DNA of 64,000 nucleotides, taken from Cryomorphaceae bacterium. GTDB lineage: Bacteria > Bacteroidota > Bacteroidia > Flavobacteriales_D > Crocinitomicaceae. Position numbers and translations under genes: made by a program. Below the pieces are notes generated by a model. The model saw nothing but the letters and a program-made list of their open reading frames with translations, had not been told where the DNA came from and searched no databases. The stretch is from the NCBI GenBank assembly GCA_027483605.1, contig JAIXUE010000047.1:1-64000 (forward strand). Reading direction: 5' to 3'. Each line of letters begins with the position of its first letter. Within the stretch, counting starts at the first letter, position 1. This document shows positions 1-8,311 of the stretch, piece by piece.

Positions 1-1887
1 AAATTTGGCTTTGAATATTATCAAGCTGAAGCCATGCAAATTCCGGGTTCTTTCCCCAAGAAGTTTGCCTATGACAAATATGAATCCATCCCCGCTTTTA
101 GCTACCGCGAAGTCTTTTATGGCGAAACGCGCCGTAGCGGTTTTGCAGACTGGCACAAACTCACCAGCGGCGAATCTGTTGGCACCTTTGAAAATCACCC
201 GGGCTGGGGTTTATGGGTCCATACCTTGCATCGCTTGTTAGCACCCGAAAACTATTTTGAAACCCATCCTGAATATTACGCCCTGAGAAACGGCGTGCGC
301 CTAAAAGACCAAGTTTGCCTGAGCAACCCAGATGTGCTCGAGATTGTTTGTGTCAATTTAGGCAACGAGATTGCCAAGAATCCTAAAGCAAAGTATTGGT
401 CGGTTAGCCAAATGGACAACTATAACTACTGCGAATGCAGCGCGTGCCGCCATACAGATTCCTTAGAACACAGCCATGCGGGTTCCATGCTGCGCTTTGT
501 CAATGAAGTGGCCAAGCGCTTTCCAAATCAGGTCATCTCTACGCTTGCGTATCAGTACACGCGCTCCGCGCCCGTGCTCACCAAACCAGAGCCCAACGTC
601 AATATCATGCTCTGCACCATTGAGGAAGACCGTTCAAAAAGCCTGCGCGGCACCAGTTTTGAAAAGGACCTCAAGAATTGGGCTGCGCTCACGCACAACA
701 TTTTGATCTGGGACTACGTCATCAACTTCTCGCATATGGTCATGCCTTTTCCAAATTGGCCCACCTTGCAAGAAAACATGCTCATGTTCAAAGAATACGG
801 GGTACAAATGCTCTTTGAGCAAGGTTATAATTCACCGTCTTCCGAAATGCAGCCCTTGCGCGCCTATTTGCTTTCCAAATGGGCCTGGGATCCCACCCGT
901 GACCCGATGCAACTCATCGATAACTTCACCAACTACTTTTACGGCCCAGCAGGATCTATTGTCAGGGAGGTTTTGGCGGCTCAAATCAAAGATTTGCAAA
1001 ACAGCGGCAAAGCCCTCACACTTTACGAACCACCAATTACGCACATAGGGGGTTATTTAGCACCTGCCAATTTAAAATGGGCGCTCAACATGTACGAAAA
1101 AGCCAAAAATCTTGAAGGCATGAGTGCCGCGCAAATAGCGCGCATAGACATGGCCGCGCAAAGTATCCGCTATGCACTCATCGAAGTCGGCAAATCGCCG
1201 CTGGCTGGCCCCGATTGGTATTTCAATTACAACCAATTATTCTACAACCAACTGCTCACTGACTTCACCAAAATTGCGCTCAAAAACGGCCCCAAGCTCC
1301 TGCATGAAACCAAACTTCCGCCCGCCGAGTACGAAGCCAAAACAAAACAATTCTGGAAAGAAGCTAAAGTGCAACATTTGGCCAAAGCCCAACTAATCAA
1401 ATACCACATCCTTCCGGCGGCCAGCTACCAAGATGGCCTGAACCTCACCGATACAAGTACCTGGACCCAAACATCATCTATCAACGACGGCCTGCGCTCC
1501 ACACAAGAATACCAACGCGGTTGGCAAGGTTGGCAAGGACAAGATGCGCAATTAGTTATTGGACTGAGCCAGCCATACATGATAGATTCTGTCCGCATCC
1601 ACTATTTGGCCAACAATCAATCCTGGATCATGGGGCCAAGTTTACTTAATGTAAAAGGCCAAACAATCGAGGGCCTTTCCTTCGAGTCGCTACAAGAGAA
1701 TCCACTTGTCAATACCCAACAAAACAATGGATCTTACCCTTTAGTGGTTGCCAATTTCCCTAAAGAACCCATTCAAACCTTGCAAATCATCGTTGGCAAC
1801 CCGGGCGCGCTTCCCAAATGGCGAGGTGTTGCAGGAGACGGTTGGTTATTTATTGATGAAATAGAAGTATACGGACATGAAAAATAA
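1..1887 (+). CDS. DUF4838 domain-containing protein, 5' end outside window
   Basis: The frame is open from base 1 (it reads KFGFEYYQAEA before the ATG at 34), so the gene is cut by the window edge and 628 residues are visible. The body resembles DUF4838 proteins, which occur in Bacteroidota and Planctomycetes glycan-utilisation loci: conserved aromatic-rich stretches such as WGLWVHTLHRLL and a CEC-x2-C cluster (YCECSAC). The last ~150 residues (from about AASYQDGLNL) look like a discoidin (F5/8 type C) carbohydrate-binding domain. The stop overlaps the start of the GH29 gene by 11 bases, which suggests co-translation and a joint role in breaking down fucosylated glycans. The enzymatic activity of DUF4838 is not established, so the function is inferred from context. 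Confidence 0.8.
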   Translation, partial: KFGFEYYQAEAMQIPGSFPKKFAYDKYESIPAFSYREVFYGETRRSGFADWHKLTSGESVGTFENHPGWGLWVHTLHRLLAPENYFETHPEYYALRNGVRLKDQVCLSNPDVLEIVCVNLGNEIAKNPKAKYWSVSQMDNYNYCECSACRHTDSLEHSHAGSMLRFVNEVAKRFPNQVISTLAYQYTRSAPVLTKPEPNVNIMLCTIEEDRSKSLRGTSFEKDLKNWAALTHNILIWDYVINFSHMVMPFPNWPTLQENMLMFKEYGVQMLFEQGYNSPSSEMQPLRAYLLSKWAWDPTRDPMQLIDNFTNYFYGPAGSIVREVLAAQIKDLQNSGKALTLYEPPITHIGGYLAPANLKWALNMYEKAKNLEGMSAAQIARIDMAAQSIRYALIEVGKSPLAGPDWYFNYNQLFYNQLLTDFTKIALKNGPKLLHETKLPPAEYEAKTKQFWKEAKVQHLAKAQLIKYHILPAASYQDGLNLTDTSTWTQTSSINDGLRSTQEYQRGWQGWQGQDAQLVIGLSQPYMIDSVRIHYLANNQSWIMGPSLLNVKGQTIEGLSFESLQENPLVNTQQNNGSYPLVVANFPKEPIQTLQIIVGNPGALPKWRGVAGDGWLFIDEIEVYGHEK

Positions 1888-3277
1888 ATTGCTATTGTAT
1901 TGCCTTGTTGGCTTTCTGACTTTTTCTCTGAAGGCGCAGCACCACGAACAACAATATTTTCCTCCTACAGACCCCTTGGTACTGCAAAAACTAGCGACTT
2001 GGCAAGACTATAAATTCGGACTGCTCATGCACTGGGGCGCCTACAGCCAATGGGGTGTGGTAGAAAGCTGGAGCATTTGCCCCGAAGATGAAGATTGGTG
2101 CACGCGCCGTGGGCCCTACGCCGCCAATTATTTTGAATATGTCAAGGCTTATCAAAACCTGCAAAGTACTTTCAATCCTACTCAATTCGACCCCACGCGT
2201 TGGGCCAAGGCCGCCAAAAATGCGGGCATGAAATACATGGTGTTTACCACCAAGCACCACGACGGCTTTTGCATGTTCGATTCTCAGTTAACGAGTTACA
2301 CAGCAGCAAACCCCGCTTGTCCAAACAGCAAGAGCACCCACCCCGACCTAACGCGCAGTATTTTTGATGCGTTCAGAGCGGAAGGCCTCTGGATAGGCGC
2401 CTATTTCTCCAAACCAGACTGGCACCACCCCGACTACTGGGACCCCAAATTCCCTCCCTACGACCGCAACCCGAACTACGACCTGCAGAAAAAACCCGAA
2501 AAATGGGAAAGCTTTGTCAATTACACCCACAACCAGATCAATGAGCTCATGGGCAATTACGGAAAAGTTGACATCCTCTGGCTAGATGGCGGCTGGGTAC
2601 AACCCTACACCGCAACCTCTCCCAAATGGGGCTACAAACCCGTAGACCAAAATATCTATATGGATGAACTCGCTGCCCAAGCACGCTTGCTCCAACCCGG
2701 CTTAATTGTCGTGGACCGCGCGGTAGAAGGCCCCAACCAAAACTACCTCACGCCAGAGCAAAGCATCCCTGAAAAGCCCTTGCCCTACCCTTGGGAAACC
2801 TGCATGACCATGGCCAACAGCTGGAGTTACGTGCCGGGCGATCAATACAAAAGCACTGCTACCTTACTCAAAAACCTTTGCCTCATTGTGTCGCGCGGTG
2901 GCAATTTCTTACTCAACATTGCCCCAGACCCGCAAGGCCGCTTCGACAGCACGGCTTATCAGCGTTTAGAAGAAATTGGCGCTTGGATGAAAGTAAACGG
3001 AGAAGCTATTTATAATTCAAAACCCATCGCACCATATGAAGTAAAAGATGCAAAAAACGGCACTTGGGTGTTTACGCAAGTGGAAAAAGCCATTTACGCG
3101 ATTTGGATTCCCGGAGAAAGTGCTACGCAAACAGCTCAATTGAACTTAAGCTCTTTTGGCAAAAAGAAAGTTCAAGCCTTGAACCCCAATAACCTAACCA
3201 AGCTCAAAAATGGTGTTTTGTCCGTAGAAATGCGCAACAACCCTTTAAATACGCCACAAGTATTTCGTTTGCAGTAG
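1877..3277 (+). CDS. Alpha-L-fucosidase, GH29
   Basis: A 466-residue secreted glycoside hydrolase family 29 enzyme that would release alpha-L-fucose from glycans in the periplasm or outside the cell. Residues 1-20 form a signal peptide ending at SLKAQ. GH29 hallmarks are visible: FGLLMHWG near the N-terminus, YMVFTTKHHDGFCMF, and DILWLDGGW, in which Asp237 is the expected catalytic nucleophile. A small beta-sandwich-like C-terminal domain follows from about residue 380. Length is normal for the family. It overlaps the DUF4838 gene and is the last gene before ssrA. The subfamily and the linkage cleaved cannot be told by eye. Confidence 0.93.
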   Translation: MKNKLLLYCLVGFLTFSLKAQHHEQQYFPPTDPLVLQKLATWQDYKFGLLMHWGAYSQWGVVESWSICPEDEDWCTRRGPYAANYFEYVKAYQNLQSTFNPTQFDPTRWAKAAKNAGMKYMVFTTKHHDGFCMFDSQLTSYTAANPACPNSKSTHPDLTRSIFDAFRAEGLWIGAYFSKPDWHHPDYWDPKFPPYDRNPNYDLQKKPEKWESFVNYTHNQINELMGNYGKVDILWLDGGWVQPYTATSPKWGYKPVDQNIYMDELAAQARLLQPGLIVVDRAVEGPNQNYLTPEQSIPEKPLPYPWETCMTMANSWSYVPGDQYKSTATLLKNLCLIVSRGGNFLLNIAPDPQGRFDSTAYQRLEEIGAWMKVNGEAIYNSKPIAPYEVKDAKNGTWVFTQVEKAIYAIWIPGESATQTAQLNLSSFGKKKVQALNPNNLTKLKNGVLSVEMRNNPLNTPQVFRLQ

Positions 3278-3297
3278 CAAAAGCGCTGCAATCTTCG

Positions 3298-3305
3298 TAT
3301 CTTTG
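3298..3305 (+). promoter_or_regulatory. -7 promoter box of ssrA
   Basis: TATCTTTG matches the Bacteroidota -7 consensus TAnnTTTG exactly. It ends 14 bases before the first base of the mature tmRNA, consistent with a short 5' precursor removed by RNase P. No convincing -33 TTG element at the usual distance was identified. Confidence 0.65.
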
Positions 3306-3319
3306 CACCTACGTTCTTT

Positions 3320-3719
3320 GGGGTCGACATTGGATTTGACAGCGATAGCGGTAGTCAGGTGTCAGCATGCAGAGGCTTGTAGTGTTCCTCTTAAATCAAA
3401 TGCTACGAACAATAAATGACAACACGTCATACGCACTTGCTGCTTAATTAACTGAATGTTAGTTGGCTTAATCCGGCTGAAGTATAGTAGGCCAGACAAG
3501 TACTTCTGATGAACGGCCACCCTTTCGGTTCATCGCTCAGAAGTTCATCCTATAGGGTTAGTGTTGCCGATGGTTTTACCGCAACATGAAACTAAAAAAC
3601 CTAAGTATACGCGTTGGGTGTTCTTGTCCGGCCGCATATCGAAAACCAACCACGAACTAAGCATGTAGAAAGCTTGAAAACTCGTCGTTTGGACGAGGGT
3701 TCGAACCCCTCCGACTCCA
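3320..3719 (+). ncRNA. ssrA: tmRNA (transfer-messenger RNA)
   Basis: The 5' end GGGGTCG pairs with the 3' end CGACTCC (bases 3712-3718) to form a 7-bp acceptor stem with one G-U pair, followed by discriminator A at 3719. A T-arm GAGGGTTCGAACCCCTC lies just before the 3' strand. CCA is not encoded (the next bases are CTC) and must be added by nucleotidyltransferase. The internal reading frame ends in YALAA followed by TAA, the standard tag ending. About 400 nt is a normal length. tmRNA works with SmpB to rescue stalled ribosomes and mark the unfinished peptide for proteolysis. Confidence 0.96.
3418..3447 (+). other. tmRNA proteolysis-tag reading frame, predicted DNTSYALAA
   Basis: Reading back from TAA at 3445-3447 gives GAC AAC ACG TCA TAC GCA CTT GCT GCT. 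The last five residues YALAA are typical for tmRNA tags. The resume codon is taken as GAC at 3418 because the preceding AATAAAT resembles the bases before the resume codon in Bacteroides-type tmRNAs and gives a nine-residue tag like theirs (GETNYALAA, GENNYALAA). The exact resume codon is an inference; the ending is directly seen. Confidence 0.7.
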
Positions 3720-3893
3720 CTCTGATCAAAAAGCTACTCCATTGGAGTGGCTTTTTTTTTGTGGTAACAAATGAGGACTTGTCCTCAAATTTGTGAATAC
3801 ATAAAAAAAGACAGCATCGCCTTGTGATGAAGCTTTTTGATCCACTGCACGTTAGTTTATGGGGAAAGCGTCAGCTAACCCCTCCGACTCCAC
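3704..3893 (+). repeat. 17-bp direct repeat of the tmRNA 3' end (att-like)
   Basis: The bases AACCCCTCCGACTCCAC occur at 3704-3720 (inside ssrA) and again, unchanged, at 3877-3893, with no coding sequence between. In both copies a hairpin with a T-tract and then GTGrTAACAAA follows, so the second copy is a partial tandem duplication of the ssrA tail including a terminator. tmRNA 3' ends are well-known integration sites for phages and genomic islands, so this may be an old attachment-site scar; simple tandem duplication is the alternative. Confidence 0.75.
3732..3760 (+). terminator. Rho-independent terminator of ssrA
   Basis: AGCTACTCC-ATT-GGAGTGGCT forms a 9-bp stem (one G-U pair) with a 3-nt loop, followed by a run of nine T. 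It lies 12 bases after the mature tmRNA end. Confidence 0.9.
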
Positions 3894-3984
3894 AAAAGCC
3901 CTTCAATGAAGGGCTTTTTTTGTGATAACAAAAAATAAACGATCGCCTTGCGATCAAAGCTTTTTGATCCACTGCACGTTAGTT
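3815..3984 (+). repeat. Two copies of a ~44-nt hairpin-bearing repeat downstream of ssrA
   Basis: Copy 1 begins CATCGCCTTGTGATG (3815) and copy 2 GATCGCCTTGCGATC (3941). Both continue with AAGCTTTTTGATCCACTGCACGTTAGTT apart from one extra A in copy 2. The initial 15-mers are each inverted repeats, and the differences keep pairing: the outermost pair is C-G in copy 1 and G-C in copy 2, and the innermost G-U becomes G-C. The remainder of 3761-4074 holds no gene; a further small inverted repeat TGAGGAC-TT-GTCCTCA lies at 3772-3787. Confidence 0.75.
3896..3921 (+). terminator. Second terminator-like hairpin in the duplicated ssrA tail
   Basis: AAGCCCTTC-AAT-GAAGGGCTT gives a perfect 9-bp stem with a 3-nt loop followed by a T run. 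It sits directly after the second copy of the tmRNA 3' end, in the same position as the true ssrA terminator, but with a different stem sequence. Confidence 0.8.
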
Positions 3985-4074
3985 GAAAGGGAAAGAACGG
4001 GCGATGAATTGGCATCATATCTACTTATTTGTTAATTTTCCGAACTGCTAACCTGCGCTTTTTTAAACGAATCT

Positions 4075-4869
4075 ATGAGTTTAGTCAATTCTTTTATCAA
4101 TCAAATCGGTCGTGAACTTGGTCGCGACGCCTATCGCTCTGTTGTTTCATCTGTGTCGAGAGGTGCTAGAAAACAACAAATTGTCAATTCAGATGAACCG
4201 CTGTACAAGCAAGTAATCAATTTTGAATTACTGGCAAATGATGAAAAAACTTATAAGCATTTGGCTAATTTGGTAGAGAAAGCGGAGCACACAGACCCAG
4301 AAGATTTTGAATGGCAAGAGCTTTTTTATGAAATAGACAATAAAATTGATTTTTGCAAAGTACATCTTGCAGAAGAATACTTGCCCCAACTTGAAAAATT
4401 GGATCAAATCAATGCTGAAAATTACAAATGGGTCAGAGGCAAACACCTTAAGTATATCGATACAGTGATCAGTCATTTTGACACAATTGAAAGACAGTTA
4501 TCTCAAAAAAATATGGCAGTGGCTTTCCTACTTACTTTGATCGGACTTCGGGCCAGTTATTTAGGAGAAAAGCTGATCTATACCGTCATTAATGTCTTGT
4601 ATATTTTCTTGCTTGGCTTTACCTTCTTTAATGGTTTAATGACCTATACATATCCGAAAACGTTTGGCGGAAATCTTCCTAGTGATAGCGCAGAAGAACT
4701 CGCTAACATAGCATCTGTTGGCATGATGCTCATGGGTATTGCTGTATTTTTTTATTTGTTATACTTCGGACTCGGCGTGTACAAGATATCCAAATACAAA
4801 AAAGAGATACAGAAAAACACAGATTCCAAGCAGAAATTTGTCACGTACAAAGCTGAACTAAGTCAATAG
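4075..4869 (+). CDS. Hypothetical protein with two C-terminal membrane segments
   Basis: A 264-residue protein that I do not recognise. Residues 1-160 are polar and helical, rich in Glu, Lys and Asp, with no signal peptide. Two hydrophobic segments follow: about 166-190 (VINVLYIFLLGFTFFNGLM) and about 213-236 (VGMMLMGIAVFFYLLYFGLG), and the chain ends with a lysine-rich tail. This predicts an inner-membrane protein with a cytoplasmic N-terminal domain. It stands alone between the repeats behind ssrA and a convergent Omp85-type gene. Codon use and composition look somewhat more AT-rich than the glycosidase genes upstream. Because it lies just beyond a possible integration scar it could be acquired, but nothing in the gene itself shows this. 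Confidence 0.7.
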   Translation: MSLVNSFINQIGRELGRDAYRSVVSSVSRGARKQQIVNSDEPLYKQVINFELLANDEKTYKHLANLVEKAEHTDPEDFEWQELFYEIDNKIDFCKVHLAEEYLPQLEKLDQINAENYKWVRGKHLKYIDTVISHFDTIERQLSQKNMAVAFLLTLIGLRASYLGEKLIYTVINVLYIFLLGFTFFNGLMTYTYPKTFGGNLPSDSAEELANIASVGMMLMGIAVFFYLLYFGLGVYKISKYKKEIQKNTDSKQKFVTYKAELSQ

Positions 4870-4901
4870 ACATTGTAGAAAAGCAGCTGTTGGCGCCAGG
4901 G

Positions 4902-6053
4902 TTAAAACGCCTCCCCCACTAAAAAATAAAAGTAGCCACCTTCAGATCCGTAACCGTAGTCTAGTCTGATATTGAGGCGCTCTGCAGGGTCTACGACAAA
5001 CCGTAGGCCGGTGCCTATGGAATACTTGAGGTTTTGAATTGTGAGGTCAGAACTTGGGCCAAAGACGTCGCCCACTCCGGCAAAAGCGACTGCGCCAAAG
5101 CGCCACCACAACGGAAAGCGGTATTCGAGTTGCGTGGCTGCAAAATGACGGTCGCGGAAGCGGTTTTTGGGGTAGCCCCTCAAAATGTCATCATTGCCAA
5201 GTGTCGATAAATCTAAAAAGGGAACGTCACCAAACGAGAGACGCGATTTGAACTGAAAAGCCAAAACCTGCTTTGGCCTAATTTGCCAATATTGCTGGTA
5301 AACGCCATTGATGACTTGAAAAGAGAAAGTGGAGCCCAAGGGCTGCGTAAAGAAGTAGGTAGATAGCTCTGCTAAGCGCCCTTTGTAAGGATTAATGATG
5401 TTGTCACGGGTATCGATCACGCCTACAAGACCCAATGCAGAACCGAATCCACCACTGCTTCCGGTAATGCTGCCAGCTGCCAACTGACCATTTGGAGCCA
5501 GAGAAAAATTAAATTCCGACCTGAATTCGTAATCAAAGCCCAAGAAAAAACCAGGTTTGATTTTCTTCAATTGCAAAGACTTCAATACAAATAAGTTGTA
5601 ACTGTATTTTTCCTCTTGAGCTTTGCTTGTATTGTTTCCAATTCCATAAAAGCGATCTGGAAAATCGCGGTACCTGATATCTCCCTTGAGCAAGAAGTTT
5701 TCGTTGCGGGTAAATACCTGCCAGGTGGCCCAGGTATCGAGCTGTCTGTTTTGGGTGTAATCGGCTAAAAACTGAAGGTAAGAAACCCGTGGCAACTCAT
5801 CTGTAGGGAGCTTTGGTTTTACTTTGAAGTAATACACGCCAGCTGCACCAGCCGCCCAGCGGGTATCGGGAGTAAAGTACAGGAGTGGCAAAACAAACAA
5901 ACCACTTTTGTCTTTTGGAATGGTATCGGCAAGTGGAGCAAAGCCAAATACTTTTTTATGCTTCGCAATTGAATCCAAAGTTGTTTGTGCATGCAGCGCA
6001 GAAAGGCAGGCTAGAAAGCTGAATAAAAATAAGAGTCTGTTTATTTTGAACAC
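4902..6053 (-). CDS. BamA/TamA-family (Omp85-type) outer membrane protein
   Basis: A signal peptide (FKINRLLFLFSFLACLSALHA) is followed by about 360 residues of alternating beta-barrel sequence ending in an aromatic residue (VGEAF). The motif LRGYPKNRF corresponds to the (V/I)RGY signature of the Omp85 surface-antigen barrel, about 100 residues from the C-terminus. There is no room for POTRA domains, so it is the short, barrel-only type common in Bacteroidota. The ORF track starts at an ATG at 6113, but a TATATTTG promoter box at 6074-6081 lies inside that extension; the GTG at 6053, which opens exactly at the signal peptide, is preferred. The substrate is unknown. Confidence 0.8.
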   Translation of the reverse strand: MFKINRLLFLFSFLACLSALHAQTTLDSIAKHKKVFGFAPLADTIPKDKSGLFVLPLLYFTPDTRWAAGAAGVYYFKVKPKLPTDELPRVSYLQFLADYTQNRQLDTWATWQVFTRNENFLLKGDIRYRDFPDRFYGIGNNTSKAQEEKYSYNLFVLKSLQLKKIKPGFFLGFDYEFRSEFNFSLAPNGQLAAGSITGSSGGFGSALGLVGVIDTRDNIINPYKGRLAELSTYFFTQPLGSTFSFQVINGVYQQYWQIRPKQVLAFQFKSRLSFGDVPFLDLSTLGNDDILRGYPKNRFRDRHFAATQLEYRFPLWWRFGAVAFAGVGDVFGPSSDLTIQNLKYSIGTGLRFVVDPAERLNIRLDYGYGSEGGYFYFLVGEAF

Positions 6054-6073
6054 TGTACATTCTTGGATACTTA

Positions 6074-6081
6074 CAAATATA
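6074..6081 (-). promoter_or_regulatory. -7 box of the Omp85-type gene
   Basis: On the minus strand the bases read TATATTTG, a match to TAnnTTTG, ending 20 bases upstream of the GTG at 6053. Transcription would start near 6070, leaving the upstream ATG at 6113 untranscribed. This decides the start of the gene. Confidence 0.55.
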
Positions 6082-6122
6082 ATCCATATTTGAACAGCCT
6101 TTTGTTGGTTCACTTTAAACCA

Positions 6123-7820
6123 CTACAACTTTTTCAAGATATAAGACACACCCTTCCCTTGAACCTGTACCAAATAAACACCTGACTCCATTTCAGAGAG
6201 GTCGATTTTGGTCTGTGCGTCAAACTTTTGGTGCTTGATGTATTGGCCTGAAATGCTGTAGATAGTCACTACGCCTTGTGGTAGGCCTTTGATGTAAAAA
6301 CCTTCGTTGGTTGGGTTTGGATAGAGCGTAATTTCTTCTTGCTCGGCACTAGCTAAACCGACAAAGCCATTGATATTGAAGGTGGTATTGGTGATGATTG
6401 CCGGGTTGAAATCAAAATAAATATAAGCGGTGTTCTCTATGGCGGTGTTCAAAGGTAGATTGGGGAGTTCGTCTAGCGCAAATGTCACATAACCCTGACT
6501 GCCTTCTAAATCATCTTGTGAGGGCAGTAATTGCACGCCACTAAAGCGAAAAACAATTTCTCTGGATGTAGGGTTAATGGTGTAGCTCACAGGATGCTTA
6601 GAGGAAAGCAACCGAAATGAAGAGAGGTCAAGATGTGCAGAAATGGTGTCAAGGATTTCTACATTTAAGGCAGGATAATTGCCATCGTTTTGGAAACGCA
6701 CTGTATAACCGAGGGTCTCTTGCTCAAAAGGATCAATATTGGTAGGTAAATGACATTGTTTGTCGTTCGGGTCATAGGAATTGAGCACCACCGCAACAAA
6801 CTGTGCTTGATTGAACTGTAAGTCTTGTTCACCTTGTGCAAGGACGCTTGCTGAAAAACTCAGTTGGGTTCCGGCTGGGGTGTTGCCAGCAAACGCACAA
6901 GGAAAAGCATAGGTCATGCAGCCCGACAAATAAGCTTCTAAAATTGTAACGGTATCATTCTGATAGGTGGCTGTAGGCAAATTACTGAGGTCCGGAACAA
7001 CACCAGTAGGCAAAGCAATTTGAATGACACTATTGGCATAATTGCCACAAGAAACATTGCACACTTGTACACTCACCTGACCAGTTTGTAAGGGCGCCAA
7101 GAACTCAAAAGCAGCTGCAGACGTGAGTTCAAGATCTGATGTAACACCTGAGCCGTTGCAAGCAATCGTCATGTTCATCGGGACTCCAAGCCCCTGCCCT
7201 GTCGGACCAAAAGCCGAAATGACAAAATTTGGCGAGATTTGGATGTAGCCGTTGTTTTGCAACCAGGCATTACTTACCCCAACAGTATAGGGCGTGTTGG
7301 CCACATCTAACTCCGTATAATAAGGATTCCCAAAAGAATTTTGCGGATAGATGGTCGTGACTACCCCCGCGTTGTCAGTGACATCATAAGGTACGTTTTG
7401 TAAAAAATTACCACTCGGATTCAACATCGAAATGACATTAAAAAAACCGCAAGCACTCGTATTGGTAATGACCCATTCGATGGTGGTACTGCCAGCGAGT
7501 TGTCCGCCAGCAGTAGCGCTGTGCACGGTTACAAGTGCGTTATAGATGCCCGCTTGGCTATAAGCGTGCTCAAACAAATAACAATTTTGGCTATTTGGAG
7601 CTGAAAACACCACGAGCGTATCGCTGTCGCCATCCATCCAATCTACAATGATTTCGGCACCAGCTTCTGGCAAAGCACCTGTTGTGGTGCAAACTGACAT
7701 ACTGGAGTAACAGCCAATACCTGGTATGGAATTATAGAGTAAATTGATGGCATTGACTTGTGCAAAAAGAGCTGTTGCACTGAAAATGAATGAGATAAGA
7801 ATGAGTAACGTGGTTTTCAT
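6123..7820 (-). CDS. Secreted T9SS type A cargo protein with DUF7619-like domain
   Basis: The start is placed at the ATG at 7820, where a signal peptide begins (MKTTLLILISFIFSATALFAQ); the longer ORF adds 19 implausible residues. The N-terminal half is extracellular beta-rich sequence with Thr, Asn and several cysteines. A region from about NSYDPNDKQCHLPTNI to YIYFDFNPAIITN matches the repeat domain (DUF7619-like) found in many Bacteroidota surface proteins. The last ~75 residues (LYPNPTNEGFYIKGL to YILKKL) are a type A T9SS sorting domain, directing secretion by the PorU-dependent route. Its role is unknown; adhesin or surface structural protein is most likely. Confidence 0.85.
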   Translation of the reverse strand: MKTTLLILISFIFSATALFAQVNAINLLYNSIPGIGCYSSMSVCTTTGALPEAGAEIIVDWMDGDSDTLVVFSAPNSQNCYLFEHAYSQAGIYNALVTVHSATAGGQLAGSTTIEWVITNTSACGFFNVISMLNPSGNFLQNVPYDVTDNAGVVTTIYPQNSFGNPYYTELDVANTPYTVGVSNAWLQNNGYIQISPNFVISAFGPTGQGLGVPMNMTIACNGSGVTSDLELTSAAAFEFLAPLQTGQVSVQVCNVSCGNYANSVIQIALPTGVVPDLSNLPTATYQNDTVTILEAYLSGCMTYAFPCAFAGNTPAGTQLSFSASVLAQGEQDLQFNQAQFVAVVLNSYDPNDKQCHLPTNIDPFEQETLGYTVRFQNDGNYPALNVEILDTISAHLDLSSFRLLSSKHPVSYTINPTSREIVFRFSGVQLLPSQDDLEGSQGYVTFALDELPNLPLNTAIENTAYIYFDFNPAIITNTTFNINGFVGLASAEQEEITLYPNPTNEGFYIKGLPQGVVTIYSISGQYIKHQKFDAQTKIDLSEMESGVYLVQVQGKGVSYILKKL

Positions 7821-7943
7821 TGAAGAGAGTTGAATTGATTCCCTTCTCTGACGTGAGGTGCTTGAAAAAAGTTGCACAACATTTGATCAAGAAAATGAAC
7901 CAAAATAAAATTGAGGTGTTGAGTGAATTGATTAATTGTGTAG

Positions 7944-7951
7944 TAATTTTG
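7944..7951 (+). promoter_or_regulatory. -7 box of the RND efflux operon
   Basis: TAATTTTG matches TAnnTTTG and lies 21 bases before the GTG start at 7973. Several TTG triplets occur upstream (for example 7918 and 7928) but none can be assigned as the -33 element with certainty. Confidence 0.5.
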
Positions 7952-7972
7952 CACCGCAAATAAAGAAGCAGA

Positions 7973-8311
7973 GTGTTTCAAACTATTCATACATACCGTT
8001 GCTTGCTGCCCACTTTTCATTGGGTACTACTCACTTCTTTGCTCTGTTTTGAACTTGCTCAACCGATCTCCTTTACATTTCATTCGGCACTTGCCTTACA
8101 AGAGCAAACCGATACGCCAAATGAAATTGATCCTGTAGAGACCACCAGCGAACAAACAGATGAAGCCGATATGGAACTCGCCTTTCCAATCCCCGTACCC
8201 AATATCAAAGTAGCTTCAAACCTTAAGTACAATTTGCTTTTCTCAAGCCGAGCAAGCTCCTTTTTTCCTTGTCCCGAAAAAGACATCACCGGGCCTCCTC
8301 CTCAGTTTTAG
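7973..8311 (+). CDS. Small secreted or membrane-anchored protein heading the efflux operon
   Basis: 112 residues from a GTG start placed 21 bases after a TAnnTTTG box. A hydrophobic N-terminal stretch (WVLLTSLLCFELAQPISFTF) suggests a signal or anchor. The middle is acidic and low in complexity (EQTDTPNEIDPVETTSEQTDEAD), and the chain ends in FFPCPEKDITGPPPQF. I do not recognise the family. Position between the promoter and the adaptor gene, 70 bases upstream and in the same direction, makes it the first gene of the RND operon. It may act as an accessory peptide or as a leader whose translation controls the downstream genes; neither is shown. Confidence 0.55.
   Translation: MFQTIHTYRCLLPTFHWVLLTSLLCFELAQPISFTFHSALALQEQTDTPNEIDPVETTSEQTDEADMELAFPIPVPNIKVASNLKYNLLFSSRASSFFPCPEKDITGPPPQF

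Noticed and set aside
3614-3796. 60-residue ORF across the end of ssrA
   Set aside because: It lies in tmRNA structure and its terminator; no protein-like features.
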